Shown in pieces: positions 59,301 through 64,000 of a DNA stretch of 64,000 bases. Origin of the DNA: Echinarachnius parma (taxonomy: Eukaryota > Echinodermata > Echinoidea > Clypeasteroida > Echinarachniidae). The DNA lies in NCBI GenBank assembly GCA_037951105.1, contig JBAMJV010011283.1:1-64000 (forward strand), in the 5' to 3' direction. The notes under the pieces are model-generated. The model was given only the letters and a program-made list of their open reading frames with translations, had not been told where the DNA came from and made no database searches. The position numbers were made by a program, and so were the translations under genes. Each line of letters starts with the position of its first letter. Within the stretch, counting starts at the first letter, position 1.

Positions 59301-62300
59301 TATTGGGGTGGTGGTACCCTTTAATATTTCTAGGTTTATCCAAGTTTCCTGATCCATAATAACCATTATTGTTGGGAGACCTGGGTGGTAAAGTCTTTTG
59401 AGAAGAGGGGAATGACTAGTTCCCTGTCAGAATGAACACCGAGATGACTACAAGGCACTAGAATATCAGCCAACACGTCCTGCCAGCGCTGTGTGAGTTA
59501 GTTACCTTCTCCAATTATGGAAACAAACCAGAGAAGAGGTCGCATTGTCCAAGACCCGAATAGGCCCTACTCTGCAAACAGAGTTAGGAAGAAGGATGCG
59601 AAGGTTTTCCATGGCAGATGGCCAGTAAAAGGGACAATTGAGTTTTGGTAGAAAGGGCGCTACACATAATATTTTTTTGTGAGATAATGAAAAAATGAGT
59701 GTAAAATTTGAAAGAGCATAATACATTAGTAACAGAATCAAATTTATTTGATCAAAATCGGTACAGAAATGGTTGAAATATCCATAAACGTAATCATTTG
59801 TAATAAATGTGGGTGCCCCACAAATATTGGCTAAATTTACCAACCGTTACAAATAAAAAAAAAATGCTTCTTCTTTACAAAAGTTTTCAAAAGAATTTTA
59901 TAAATAGTTGTTGATTATCTCTCTATTTAATCAATATTTTTACGAACCTTTACATGCACAATATTTTATATAAATGGTTTAAACCATTGTGTTTTTAGAC
60001 AGCGCAATCTTGAGTTTGAATGCCTCTGTTTGAATGATAAAAGGCTTTTTACTCAGTCGTTTGTGATTTTGTTTTCCTTTCGAGCATGGTAAAGTATATA
60101 TAACTATTAGTTTGTAATGTAATGGTGCGGATTTTGCTTACATACATTCAGTTTGACCAAAACGGTACTCTCTTTACCAGAACTCAAATATCCCTTTAAT
60201 GATGGGCCGGATCCAAACCTGCTATAGGGAGACCCGGCTCGGAAGAGGGAAGCTGTCGCACCCACAGCACACGCACAGAATTGTACATCTGCACCTATAA
60301 CGTTCGAACTATACGTACTGGGGAAACTCTAGATGCTCTACTGGAGGAACTAGTAGAAATTAAATGGCATGTAGTCGGCCTAGCAGAAACCAGACGACCA
60401 CAAAATGAAGTCAAATTAAACTGTGGTCATACCTTGTACACTTCAGTAGCAGGAAAATGAAGTCTAAACGGAGTGGGATTTCGTGTCAACAAGCCCATAC
60501 AAGACAACGTACTGAAGTTCAAAGGGTACTCTGATAAGGTAGCAGTACTGAAGCTCCACATCAACAAGAAACACGCATGGAGACTAATCCAAGTGTATGC
60601 ACCAACCACAAGCCATGATGACGAAGTCCTAGAGACCTTCTACGAAGATATAGATCAAGCTTTAGGAGATGACAAATCAACATACACGATCATTATGGAC
60701 GATTTTAATGCAAACGTGGGAGTGAGACAGAATAGGGAGGAGAGATGTGTAGGCCCATATGGAATCGGGGAACGGAATGATCGAGGAGAAAGGCTGCTAG
60801 ACTGTGTTGCAAGCAGGCACCTTATCATCGGAAATACACCTTATACTTTATAAGAAATCTAAGAGTAGATAGTGGACATGGGAGAGCCCTGGCCAATGCA
60901 ACAAAACATAACCTCATTGATTACATCATAAGTGAAATGAATATACTGATCGGTGTGGCAACAGTACCCAAAATGGACATAGGATGTGATCACCAATTAG
61001 TGAGAGCCAAAGTGAGGATAGATACGAAACTGGAAAGGCTGGAGATATTGAAACAAACTAGGAAAAGAAGAATATACATAAAGGAGCTGTCAGATCATAA
61101 GCAGGAGTTCAGTTTAGAACTAAAGAATCGATTCGCCCTACTACTGGATCTAGTGATGGACCAGCCAGCGAGTGACACATATCGGCACATTGGTCCAGGG
61201 AACACTAGATATAGCAGAGAAACTAGCAAATAGTGTACCAACACAGACAACAGTAGACAACGCAGAGACGAAGGACATCAGAAAGCTGAACGACAGGAGG
61301 AAAGTACTCAAACCACACAGACAAGATTCACCTCGACATCAAGTGGAGAACACAGAACCTAACAAGACAATACGTAAAGATAAGACGAGAGCTGAAGAGA
61401 AAGCACCGAAGAAAGTTAGTACAGGAGGTCTTGGAAAACCATAAGGGCCCACAGATCATACACAGGAAACTGCAAGGAGGTAGGCAACTCATGTCCAGCA
61501 TGACATACACCAATGGAATAGAAATAAGTGACAAACATCAAATCAGCGAAATAGAAATTTGCATAGCTCTCTACACAGTGGTGATCGACCAAATTGAAAA
61601 ATAGGAGAAGTAGATCAGAGGATGTGCCACCTATCCTACCAGAGGAAGTTAAAGAGGCCCTAATGAAAATGAAAAAGGGGAAGGCCCCTGGATAAGACAA
61701 ATTAACATCAAATATTCTGGGCCTCCGGGATGAAGAGACCATCACAGTAATTACTGCCCTATTTAACAATATCCTACATGAGAAGTAAATGCCCTCTCAT
61801 TGGAATGAGTCAAAATCATTCTCATATTGAAGCAAGGAGACAAGAAAGATATACAGAACTACAGTCCAATCAGCTTACTACCTCACCTCTACTAGATTTT
61901 ACCAGAGTAAATCTTGCCCGCATAGAAAAGCAGCTCGAGGAAAACCAACCAAGAGAGCAAGCAGGCTTCAGACGAGGCTTCCGTACTTCCGACAACCTGC
62001 ATGCACTAAGCCAAGTGATTGAAAAGTCAAAGGAATACCAGTTCGACTTATATGTTTAGGTTTTGTAGACTATGAAAAAGACTTCGACAGACTAGACCAC
62101 CATTCACTTCTGGCTGCCTTAAAACTGCAACACATCGACGAGAAGTATATACAAATAATTAAAGTAATATACATAGAGCCTACAGCACGAATTCACTTGA
62201 ATGACACCATCACCGACTCAATCAAAATCCTGAGAGGTGTCAGACAAGGTGACCGGATGTCACCAAAGCTATTCACTGCAGCTCTGGATGAAGCATGCAG

Positions 62301-63891
62301 GCATATTGACTGGAGCGACAAAGGAATCCAAGTAGACGGAGAATATCTCACACATCTCAGATTCACCGATAATATCCTCATCCTAAACTACACCCCTGAG
62401 GAGCTACAGGAAATGATTCATGATCTTGCAGAGGAAAGTAGCAAAGCAGGCCTCAGCAATGAACGTAAATAAAACAAAAGTCACGAAGAGCAACAACAAC
62501 AAATACTCCAAAGTAGCTGTGCTGAGAAAAGACTTAGAAACAGTAGAACACTATAATATCTAGGGAAGAAGATCACCTTCAACAATGACACCGGCGAGGA
62601 AATATATAGAAGAATCCACTTGGTTTGGGCGAAGTTTTGCTCACTCAGCTACATCTTTCGAGACTCCACTCTTTCCATCTCCATCAAGAGGTAGGTATTT
62701 GATCAGTGTATCATACCTGTTCTTTAATATGGAGTGGATACTTGTACAACCACCAAACGTTTGGTGAAACGACCTAGGGTGACATAACGGGCTATGGAGA
62801 GAATAATGATAGGTGTAAGACAGAAGGACAGGATGTCAAATATAGACCGAAGACCTAAATCAGGAGTGCAGGATATAATGTTGACTATCAACTAAAAGAA
62901 ATGGAGATGGGAAGGACACCTAGCCAGGAGGTATGACAACAGATGGACATACAAAACTACAGTTTGGACTCCTAGACGCCTAACTAGAAAAAGAGGGAGA
63001 CAAAGCAGAAGATGGAAGGATCATTTAACAGCATAAAATGGCATGTTTGGCAGAGAATAGCTCAAGATAGGACAAAATGGAAAATTGGCGAAGAGGCCTT
63101 CCTCCTGCAGTGAAGTGAAGTAGGATAAAGAATAATTATAAATCTTAACCATTAATAGCAGTTTACCGTAGTAAAAAGTTGATTATGCTTAGTGTAATAA
63201 TATTGGTTAACTACAACAAGTTTATAAACTTAAAAAAGAAAAAAGCATGCACACACACACACAAACAACTCACACACACAAACACACACACACACACACA
63301 CACATTCACATACGCACACGCAAATCATAAAGTGCACATATTTGCATGATATATACTTACAAAAGTAATGATAATAACGTCTCAATTTTGTTTACCGAAC
63401 TGAGTAATCGGGAAACACAGTTTTCACACTGAAGTTACTAAACACAGTGTGGTAACACTGTGGAATTGTGAAATACAGTGTGTTCACACTGTTTAATTAC
63501 GGAAGCACACAGTTTGATCACAATGTGGAATCTAAACACAGTATGTTAACACTGTGGAATTGTGAAAACAGAGTGTGCTTTATACACTGTGGAATTGGTA
63601 AACATAGTGGATCGATTATCATAAGTGGCACATCTTTAGTCGGGGCTCTAAAATGACAGAAACTATCAGTAACCGATTGAACCGTTTCGCACCTGTAAAC
63701 TTTAACTAGCCCGTGGATGGTTGCCATTTGCCACCGAAGATATTCTTAATTTTTCGTTTCATTATCCAATCAATCCCTCTATTACTACTAAATGCACATA
63801 TTTGCAAGATAATACTTACAGATAAATCAAACTCCCCAGTCCATTAAACGCTGCGTGGTCGATGGTAATGATCGGATTATAACTGATATCG
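22824..63891 (-). CDS. Relaxin-receptor-like LRR G-protein-coupled receptor, 3' portion, five exons
   Basis: The coding order is 63891-63820, 56774-56700, 48684-48072, 46328-46134 and 23171-22824, with phases 2, 2, 0 and 0 matching at every junction. The product carries leucine-rich repeats, a cysteine-bearing hinge (FCCLLKQQ, then LETCGSIF), seven membrane segments and a cytoplasmic tail. Family marks are LRVAGWVMGLSALVGN (TM1), LAVADCLMG (TM2), SSEASVFTLTLITVDRF (TM3), MWWYSIAIFIVV (TM5) and PINSSLNPVLY (TM7). This is the RXFP/LGR type C and GRL101-like group, plasma-membrane receptors for relaxin-like peptides in vertebrates. The ligand here is unknown. The 5' part, including any LDLa module and more LRRs, lies beyond the right edge. 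The 23-kb intron before the last exon is filled with transposons. The reading frame is intact in all exons, so the gene looks functional. Confidence 0.92.
23200..23402. repeat. AAT trinucleotide microsatellite
   Basis: An imperfect AAT/ATT repeat of about 200 bases begins some 30 bases upstream of the last receptor exon's acceptor (in gene orientation). ORFs on both strands here are poly-Ile or poly-Tyr artefacts. Confidence 0.95.
23403..24396. other. Receptor intron, nothing recognised
   Basis: AT-rich intron sequence. Minus-strand ORFs at 23753-24138 overlap each other in different frames and show no family features. Confidence 0.55.
24397..25869 (-). mobile_element. TTAA MITE family A, copy 3, split by a family B insertion
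   Basis: The inverted-orientation copy starts TTAAAGGGACAGGTCCACTT and ends GATCTCTCCCTTTAA. It aligns with 21838-21217 except for 24955-25791, where another TTAA element has entered. In the intact copy the target reads GAAATGTCATTTAATAGC. It lies within the receptor's largest intron. Confidence 0.92.
24955..25791 (+). mobile_element. TTAA MITE family B inserted in family A
   Basis: The ends are TTAAAGGGATAGTTGAGTAT and CCAAAACTCAACTTGGCCTTTAA. The target TTAA is duplicated relative to the intact family A copy at 21217-21838. The interior from about 25120 to 25590 is foreign to other family B copies; it is bounded by related CACTAGCG-bearing segments and may be a further insertion. Confidence 0.85.
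25892..29696. mobile_element. MITE with GGTGTCAGACAG termini, host of an RTE LINE
   Basis: AGGCGGTGTCAGACAG at 25892-25907 is mirrored by CTGTCTGACATCGCCT at 29681-29696. Internal repeats of TGTCTGACACC with AATCCCGCGAAAAATC occur at about 25941-26095 and 29600. The LINE at about 26100-29545 accounts for the middle. The original element was about 360 bases. The superfamily and target duplication are not settled. Confidence 0.7.
26100..29545 (+). mobile_element. RTE/BovB-type LINE, near full length
   Basis: One long, lightly damaged ORF region. The endonuclease (26684-27340) shows INVATWNVRGLSDGK, SESWW, LGDWNAKIG, RNERGDRLEEFC and NQIDYIM. The reverse transcriptase (about 28335-29000) shows DYSKAFDCV, GVRQGCILSPNLFN and LRYADDTTL. 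The C-terminus (29040-29515) has YGCESWAM, WCYRRLLQVSW, YFGHIVRR and GRRGRGRPPTSW. The 3' end is a TGATGA-type repeat, as in RTE elements. Stops at 27344 and 27644 stay in the same frame, and a frame change near 28055-28070 precedes the RT, so it is inactive. The 5' limit is approximate. Confidence 0.88.
29703..29873. mobile_element. Small foldback element
   Basis: 171 bases. AAGGAAATAATGACAGATTT at the left mirrors AAATCAGTCATTATTTCCTT at the right. The arms continue through CTATTTGCAC and CGTCGGTACTATTTGAAC to a 15-base loop. It directly follows the GGTGTCAGACAG element. A short minus ORF here is a shadow. Confidence 0.8.
29874..30579. other. Receptor intron, nothing recognised
   Basis: Ordinary intron sequence with a short CGCGCGCG stretch near 30110. 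No gene or repeat family was identified. Confidence 0.5.
30604..30725. repeat. Palindromic subterminal repeats, left
   Basis: Repeated TTTGTCATCATGACAAA palindromes and half-sites (TTGTCATCG) fill the 120 bases inside the left terminus. They are candidate transposase or Myb-protein binding sites. Confidence 0.8.
30793..31703 (+). CDS. Myb/SANT-like protein fragment, two exons
   Basis: The first exon (30793-30801) is ATGATGGCC followed by the donor GTAAGT. The second (31599-31703) has acceptor TTTTACAG and donor GTAAGC, both in phase 0. It encodes ESSRKSNLSTEDVKILANFV and then SENYDDIFGRADRPQ. This resembles the start of the Myb/SANT-like domain found in NAIF1-type proteins derived from Harbinger transposons. 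Later exons are not clear; an acceptor-preceded segment near 33570-33643 (ILATAVQPQDITGWDELVG, then stop) could be a last exon. It is probably the accessory DNA-binding gene of the surrounding transposon, now partial. Confidence 0.5.
31704..33684. other. AT-rich stretch inside the Harbinger-like region
   Basis: There are no strong ORFs. A fragment of the pogo-like MITE (TTATAACGAGGTA...TTATAACGGGGTTTCC) lies at about 32990-33066. The rest may be introns of the transposon's gene or an older insertion. Confidence 0.5.
33908..35696 (+). repeat. 5' LTR of the Ty3/Gypsy fossil
   Basis: 1789 bases, beginning TGTAAGG and ending CTTACA. It is almost identical to 38666-40413. Confidence 0.95.
35700..35717 (+). 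other. Primer-binding site of the fossil
   Basis: TGGGGGCCTGTCCGGGAG lies just inside the 5' LTR. It resembles the proline-tRNA primer site known from other LTR elements, with a few differences. Confidence 0.6.
36102..38286 (+). pseudogene. Gag-pol remnant of the fossil
   Basis: Retrotransposon gag domain, CCHC zinc knuckle, protease-like motif and integrase zinc-binding segment, in that order. This is typical of Ty3/Gypsy. It is a fossil and is not described further. Confidence 0.85.
38666..40413 (+). repeat. 3' LTR of the Ty3/Gypsy fossil
   Basis: 1748 bases, TGTAAGG to CTTACA, followed by the target duplication CCTAT. Confidence 0.95.
40419..40951. other. Harbinger-like region, right interior
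   Basis: Non-coding sequence between the LTR fossil and a pogo-like MITE, with a small ATC repeat near 40717-40732. Nothing else was recognised. Confidence 0.5.
40954..41147. mobile_element. Pogo/Tigger-like MITE
   Basis: CAGGGAAACCCCGTTATAAC and its inverted partner at the right end, with TA on both sides (40952-40953; 41148-41149), plus internal CTCGTTATAA repeats. Related fragments occur at 32990-33066 and 48708-48850. Confidence 0.85.
41150..41640. other. Harbinger-like region, right flank interior
   Basis: No gene-like or repeat features were recognised. Confidence 0.5.
41675..41824. repeat. Palindromic subterminal repeats, right
   Basis: Several TTTGTCGTCACGACAAA- and TTTGTCAT-type palindromes lie just inside the right terminus, mirroring the left end. 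Confidence 0.8.
41846..42815. other. Receptor intron with a G homopolymer
   Basis: A G run of about 18 lies at 42081-42098. A segment near 42684-42720 (ACGGCAGTGTTGGAGTCATA) also occurs inverted at about 25264-25297 inside the foreign core of the family B element, so it is a dispersed repeat. ORFs here have no known domains. Confidence 0.45.
42985..44875. mobile_element. Large diverged foldback element
   Basis: Arms of about 400 bases. AATGAAGATTCAAATCGAGC with the ATCACTGGCGGTCGCGCAGCG stretch (43020-43075) is mirrored by GCTCGATTTGAATCTTCATT with GCGCGACCGCTAGTGAT (44795-44850). ATTGTCGATGAGCTTTT occurs twice in the left arm, and its inverse ATCGACTATAATTTT twice in the right. TTCAGGCTAG is mirrored by CTAGCCTGAA. 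The centre carries GCGCGC-rich sequence. The class is unknown. Confidence 0.6.
44286..44310. repeat. T homopolymer
   Basis: A run of about 20 T inside the foldback element's centre. Confidence 0.9.
44876..45225. other. Receptor intron with a G homopolymer
   Basis: No gene is seen. A G run of about 17 lies at 45154-45170, after CTCTATAATACCACTAGGTC. Confidence 0.5.
45283..45500. mobile_element. Foldback element
   Basis: GACCTGAATTCAACCAATCA (about 45315) and its complement TGATTGGTTGAATTCAGGTC (about 45439) anchor arms that extend to CGTGCAATGTTAC and GTACCATTGCACG. The centre is AT-rich. The motif CGTGCAAT also recurs in the neighbour at 45815-45945. Confidence 0.65.
45815..45947. mobile_element. 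Small foldback element
   Basis: AATGAATGTATTTTCCATTC, GTGCAATGGTACGAAT and GTGAAAGATGGA at the left are mirrored by TCCCATCTTTCAC, ATTCGTACCATTGCAC and AACATTCATT at the right. The loop is short. Confidence 0.75.
46134..46328 (-). CDS. Receptor exon: extracellular loop 2 and TM5
   Basis: 195 nt, phase 0 to 0, acceptor CATGTTTACAG, donor GTAAAACT. It encodes a polar outer loop (EREWIDGREVYNVDF), then MWWYSIAIFIVVNLLSFAFI and FVCYIAMFIK. The TM5 pattern with a CYIAMF end is characteristic of RXFP-type receptors. The frame is intact. Confidence 0.93.
46490..46815. repeat. Two-copy GAGACC-rich repeat with long G tracts
   Basis: Two copies of a ~130-base unit begin GACCACTKGTT, then GTGTCCTTGGG, and then run into a G tract of about 22-24 (46514-46537, 46718-46739). 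They continue GCRAGACCAT, TATGATGGT, CGAGACC and GGTTCAAACTGGTAAAGGGGG. They lie 160-490 bases upstream (gene orientation) of the loop 2/TM5 exon acceptor. The nearby ORFs are artefacts. Confidence 0.8.
46905..47000. other. Short intron segment, nothing recognised
   Basis: No features were seen between the GAGACC repeat and a MITE fragment. Confidence 0.4.
47001..47275 (+). mobile_element. TTAA MITE family B, decayed fragment
   Basis: It matches family B through AACCAAAACTTTCGCCATTATGA, TAACTCCACCATGC, GTTATCACTCAAAAAG and TTAATAAAGAGATCATTGA. Neither terminus is clean. Confidence 0.6.
47576..47840. mobile_element. Foldback element filled with GGGGGTAATTGTCC repeats
   Basis: CTAGGACTACTACTCCCTGG...CCACCCCCGG at the left is mirrored by CCGGGGGTGG...CCAGGGAGCAGTAGTCCGG at the right. 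Between them about twelve units of 14-17 bases (GGGGGTAATTGTCC and variants) run in one direction. At the left end the units run in the inverse direction. The interior is G-rich on the plus strand. It lies in the short intron between two receptor exons. Confidence 0.85.
47841..48071. other. Receptor intron, nothing recognised
   Basis: AT-rich sequence immediately downstream (gene orientation) of the TM1-TM4 exon donor. Confidence 0.5.
48072..48684 (-). CDS. Receptor exon: hinge, TM1 to TM4
   Basis: 613 nt; the first base completes a codon and the exon ends in phase 0. Acceptor ATAATTTTCAG, donor GTGTGTTA. It encodes the hinge (ATSDNRFCCLLKQQRNETF, an N-glycosylation site NET, and LETCGSIF), TM1 (VMGLSALVGNAVVMYLRL), TM2 (LAVADCLMGIFMIIITSAD), the loop YYGSEYF with WRGSSLCRFAGFLGF, TM3 ending TVDRF in place of DRY, and TM4. 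The cysteine in SLCRF and the one in VCIGLPL are the expected disulfide pair. Confidence 0.95.
48708..48850. mobile_element. Pogo/Tigger-like MITE, decayed
   Basis: CAGTGGAACCACATTATAAC with CGAGG follows TA at 48706-48707. The inverse half is decayed (TTTTGTTATAACAAAGC). Its edge is only about 22 bases from the acceptor of the TM1-TM4 exon. Confidence 0.65.
48851..49030. repeat. Poly(A)-linked dispersed repeat (SINE-like)
   Basis: A run of A and AAT is followed by TTGCATTTATAAGGCGCTTT and CTAAGCGCACTGG, then A-rich simple sequence. It is a widespread animal repeat type; the family is not assigned. Confidence 0.5.
49398..49956 (+). mobile_element. TTAA MITE family B, complete copy
   Basis: It opens TTAAAGGAATAGTTGAGTTT and closes CTCAACTACAGTATTCCTTTAA. 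The central palindrome GTGGGGCCCCAC and the core GAAACGGCTGAAATAT are present. Confidence 0.9.
49957..51190 (+). pseudogene. LINE endonuclease remnant (CR1/L2/jockey group)
   Basis: Decayed coding sequence with VLICVIYRPPYQP (about 50463-50503), MGDFNINLFYVN (50570-50606), then CPTQITDGSCILINNTCTF (about 50692-50750). These are the C-terminal endonuclease landmarks of CR1-like LINEs. Several frames are used and stops are frequent. An inverted duplication (50623-50690) interrupts it. It may belong with the 3' tail at 53500-53646 (inference). Confidence 0.7.
50623..50690. repeat. 68-bp perfect palindrome
   Basis: Bases 50623-50656 are the exact complement of 50657-50690, with no spacer (centre GTTTAAAC). 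Only one arm corresponds to LINE coding sequence; the other is its inverted copy. Confidence 0.97.
51297..51570 (+). repeat. Dispersed repeat shared with 6483-6860
   Basis: TTAAATGGACGTTATATGGC, CAAAGTGATGATCACTAA, TTTGTACACG and a following purine-rich ORF-bearing stretch match the earlier copy in order. The class is unknown. Confidence 0.45.
52064..53646 (+). mobile_element. LINE 3' end inserted in a family B MITE
   Basis: AT-rich sequence ends in GTACGCAAGGCACTTTAGTCC, CTCGGACTACAGTCTTG, TTCAATACAAAAACCGATA and a TATC repeat. This is the layout of CR1-like 3' ends. The body is 5'-truncated or too decayed to translate. A piggyBac-like MITE sits inside it at 52613-53369. Confidence 0.55.
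52613..53369. mobile_element. piggyBac-like MITE, copy 1
   Basis: The terminal inverted repeats are TTAACCCTAACCAGGCCGGG and CCGGCCTGGTTAGGGTAA. Just inside each end lies a long G or C run (52661-52676; 53311-53326 and 53342-53352). CCGCCGCC and GCGGCCG are present. TTAA targets and CCCTAA ends fit piggyBac. No transposase is present. Confidence 0.85.
53747..54038. other. Receptor intron, nothing recognised
   Basis: AT-rich; no features. Confidence 0.5.
54039..55339. mobile_element. TTAA MITE family B, split by a piggyBac-like MITE
   Basis: It runs from TAAAAGGGATAGTTGAGTAT to ACCAATACTCAACAC. It aligns with 7749-7189 except for the CCCTAA element at 54351-55126. The expected neighbours (TTTTTGAAATTT and ATCGCCCAGTGATTGCCGG) lie at the two breakpoints. 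A G run of about 20 lies near 55270-55289. Confidence 0.85.
54351..55126. mobile_element. piggyBac-like MITE, copy 2
   Basis: TTAACCCTAATCGGGCCGGG at the left; AGCCCGGCCCTTTTAGGGT at the right. C and G runs lie close inside the ends. GCGGCCGAGATCT is shared with the other copies. It is inserted in a family B MITE. Confidence 0.9.
55451..55988 (+). mobile_element. TTAA MITE family B, complete copy
   Basis: TTAAAGGGATAGTTGAGTTC to AAACTGAACTATCCGTTTAA. The central palindrome is decayed. The core ATTTCAGCCGTTTCTGAACC is intact. Confidence 0.9.
55989..56699. other. Receptor intron, nothing recognised
   Basis: Intron sequence adjoining the second LRR exon's donor. A minus ORF at 56110-56325 lacks features. 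Confidence 0.5.
56700..56774 (-). CDS. Receptor exon: last leucine-rich repeat
   Basis: 75 nt, phase 2 to 2, acceptor CCCGACAG, donor GTAAGTAT. It encodes FMVDITEFDNVYSDSM and VGLASVEQ, an LRR that joins directly to the hinge exon (SVEQL then ATSDNRFCC). The junction order is the usual one for this receptor group. Confidence 0.85.
56775..57328. other. Receptor intron, nothing recognised
   Basis: No repeats or exons were identified. A minus ORF at 56926-57174 shows no family match. Confidence 0.5.
57329..57449 (+). repeat. 18-base minisatellite
   Basis: Seven tandem copies of TTGGAGTGGAATCATTCT and variants, some lacking a few bases. They are all in one direction with no spacers, so this is not a CRISPR array. 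Confidence 0.95.
57450..57703. other. Receptor intron, nothing recognised
   Basis: AT-rich; no features. Confidence 0.5.
57907..58704. mobile_element. piggyBac-like MITE, copy 3
   Basis: TTAACCTTAATAAGGCCGGG at the left; TAGCCCGGCCCTTTTAGGGTTAA at the right. It is close to copy 2 over its length, including GACGCGCCGCYGCTTGGTGG. G and C runs are near both ends. Confidence 0.92.
58705..58889 (+). other. Possible 5' segment of the second LINE
   Basis: Unique sequence between two MITEs. If the MITEs are removed, 57704-57906, 58705-58889, 59325-59625 and the LINE at 60200 become contiguous, so this may be its 5' untranslated region. This is inference only. Confidence 0.3.
58890..59324 (+). mobile_element. 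TTAA MITE family C, copy 2
   Basis: TTAAAGGGGACCACCAGGC to GGGTGGTGGTACCCTTTAA. It is better preserved than copy 1 at 16289-16671 and holds TTCGTTCGCTCTGCACAGAG. Confidence 0.92.
59325..59625 (+). other. Possible 5' segment of the second LINE
   Basis: Unique sequence between two TTAA MITEs, including GGGAGACCTGGGTGG and CCAGCGCTGTGTGAG. No coding meaning is seen. It is a possible 5' leader of the LINE that follows. Confidence 0.3.
59626..60199 (+). mobile_element. TTAA MITE family B, complete copy
   Basis: TAAAAGGGACAATTGAGTTT to AACTCAAATATCCCTTTAA. The central palindrome GTGGGTGCCCCAC is slightly decayed. Confidence 0.9.
60200..63135 (+). mobile_element. RTE-type LINE, decayed
   Basis: The endonuclease (60280-60840) shows CTYNVRTIRTGE, VGLAETRRPQNE, IQVYAPTT, DFNANVG and GIGERNDRGERLLDCV. 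The reverse transcriptase (about 61940-62470) shows REQAGFRRGFRT, GVRQGDRMSPKLF and LRFTDNILIL. The last replaces the catalytic YADD with FTDN, so the enzyme is dead. Many stops and frame changes are present. It is related to but clearly different from the element at 26100-29545. It ends near AGTGAAGTGAAGTAGG. Confidence 0.8.
63136..63427. repeat. Receptor intron with AC microsatellite
   Basis: An imperfect AC repeat lies at 63246-63324, with A-rich sequence on its left. Otherwise nothing was recognised. Confidence 0.75.
63428..63612 (+). repeat. ACACAGTGTG-type tandem repeat
   Basis: Six to seven imperfect units of about 27 bases (AAACACAGTGTGGTAACACTG and TGGAATTGTG) form a minisatellite. 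Each unit contains a short palindrome (CACAGTGTG / AACACTGTGG). Confidence 0.85.
63820..63891 (-). CDS. Receptor exon: a leucine-rich repeat
   Basis: 72 nt, the standard length of one LRR exon, phase 2 to 2, acceptor TTATAATACAG, donor GTAAGTATT. It encodes DISYNPIITIDHAAF and NGLGSLIYL, a canonical LRR of the LxxLxLxxNxI type. It is the most 5' exon visible; the gene continues beyond the right edge. Confidence 0.88.
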
Positions 63892-64000
63892 CTGTATTAT
63901 AAAGAGATTGAACAAATACATTTGATTGTGAGCAAGGCTGGTATATATAATTCAGCTAAATTTAATGAAATAATAATAACAATACAAATAATAAACAAAA

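Noticed and set aside
59502-59843. Possible extra receptor exon (acceptor TTTGCAG, donor GTAACTAA)
   Set aside because: The encoded residues show no LRR pattern, and known exons already join in phase without it.

Overview
The window is AT-rich, non-coding-dominated animal DNA with interrupted genes, canonical GT/AG splice sites and very dense transposable-element debris. It most likely comes from a marine invertebrate, probably a deuterostome such as an echinoderm, hemichordate or cephalochordate; the phylum is inferred from gene and repeat content and is not proven. Two host genes are supported, both on the minus strand.

(1) Left end, about 8.95 kb down to 0.94 kb: a small secreted protein gene with a TATA-containing promoter candidate, a non-coding first exon, a signal-peptide exon, a short linker exon and two exons of a discoidin (F5/8 type C) domain. 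The last visible exon carries a 4-nt excess that shifts the frame, and the end of the domain is not seen.

(2) From beyond the right edge (63.9 kb) down to 22.8 kb: the 3' part of a leucine-rich-repeat G-protein-coupled receptor of the relaxin-receptor (RXFP/LGR type C, GRL101-like) kind. Two LRR exons, a hinge plus TM1-TM4 exon, a loop 2/TM5 exon and a TM6-TM7-tail exon join in perfect phase. A 23-kb intron (23172-46133) separates the last two exons.

Almost everything else is mobile DNA. At least six families of short TIR elements with TTAA targets are present; five begin TTAAAGG (Kolobok/T2-like) and one begins CCCTAA (piggyBac-like). They are often nested, and in two cases the window itself holds an unfilled or interrupted sister copy that proves the insertion. 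Other residents are TA-target mariner/pogo-like MITEs, including one carrying a tRNA-like pol III promoter; a 1.67-kb non-autonomous transposon with seven copies of a 14-bp motif; a Harbinger-like element with palindromic subterminal repeats and a Myb-like exon; two RTE/BovB-type LINEs; CR1/jockey-type LINE remnants; several foldback elements; and a Ty3/Gypsy LTR fossil inserted in the Harbinger-like region. Long G or C homopolymers and microsatellites are frequent.

Layout: 0-9 kb discoidin gene; 9-22.8 kb intergenic repeats, with a tandem array and a 1141-bp tandem duplication; 22.8-63.9 kb receptor gene, with LINE, Harbinger-like and LTR elements filling the large intron and piggyBac-like MITEs and LINEs filling the introns at 49-63 kb. 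I see no operons, CRISPR arrays, rRNA or functional tRNA genes. No wholly new biochemical system is evident; the most unusual content is the TTAA-MITE nest, the tRNA-bearing MITE and the motif-array transposon.
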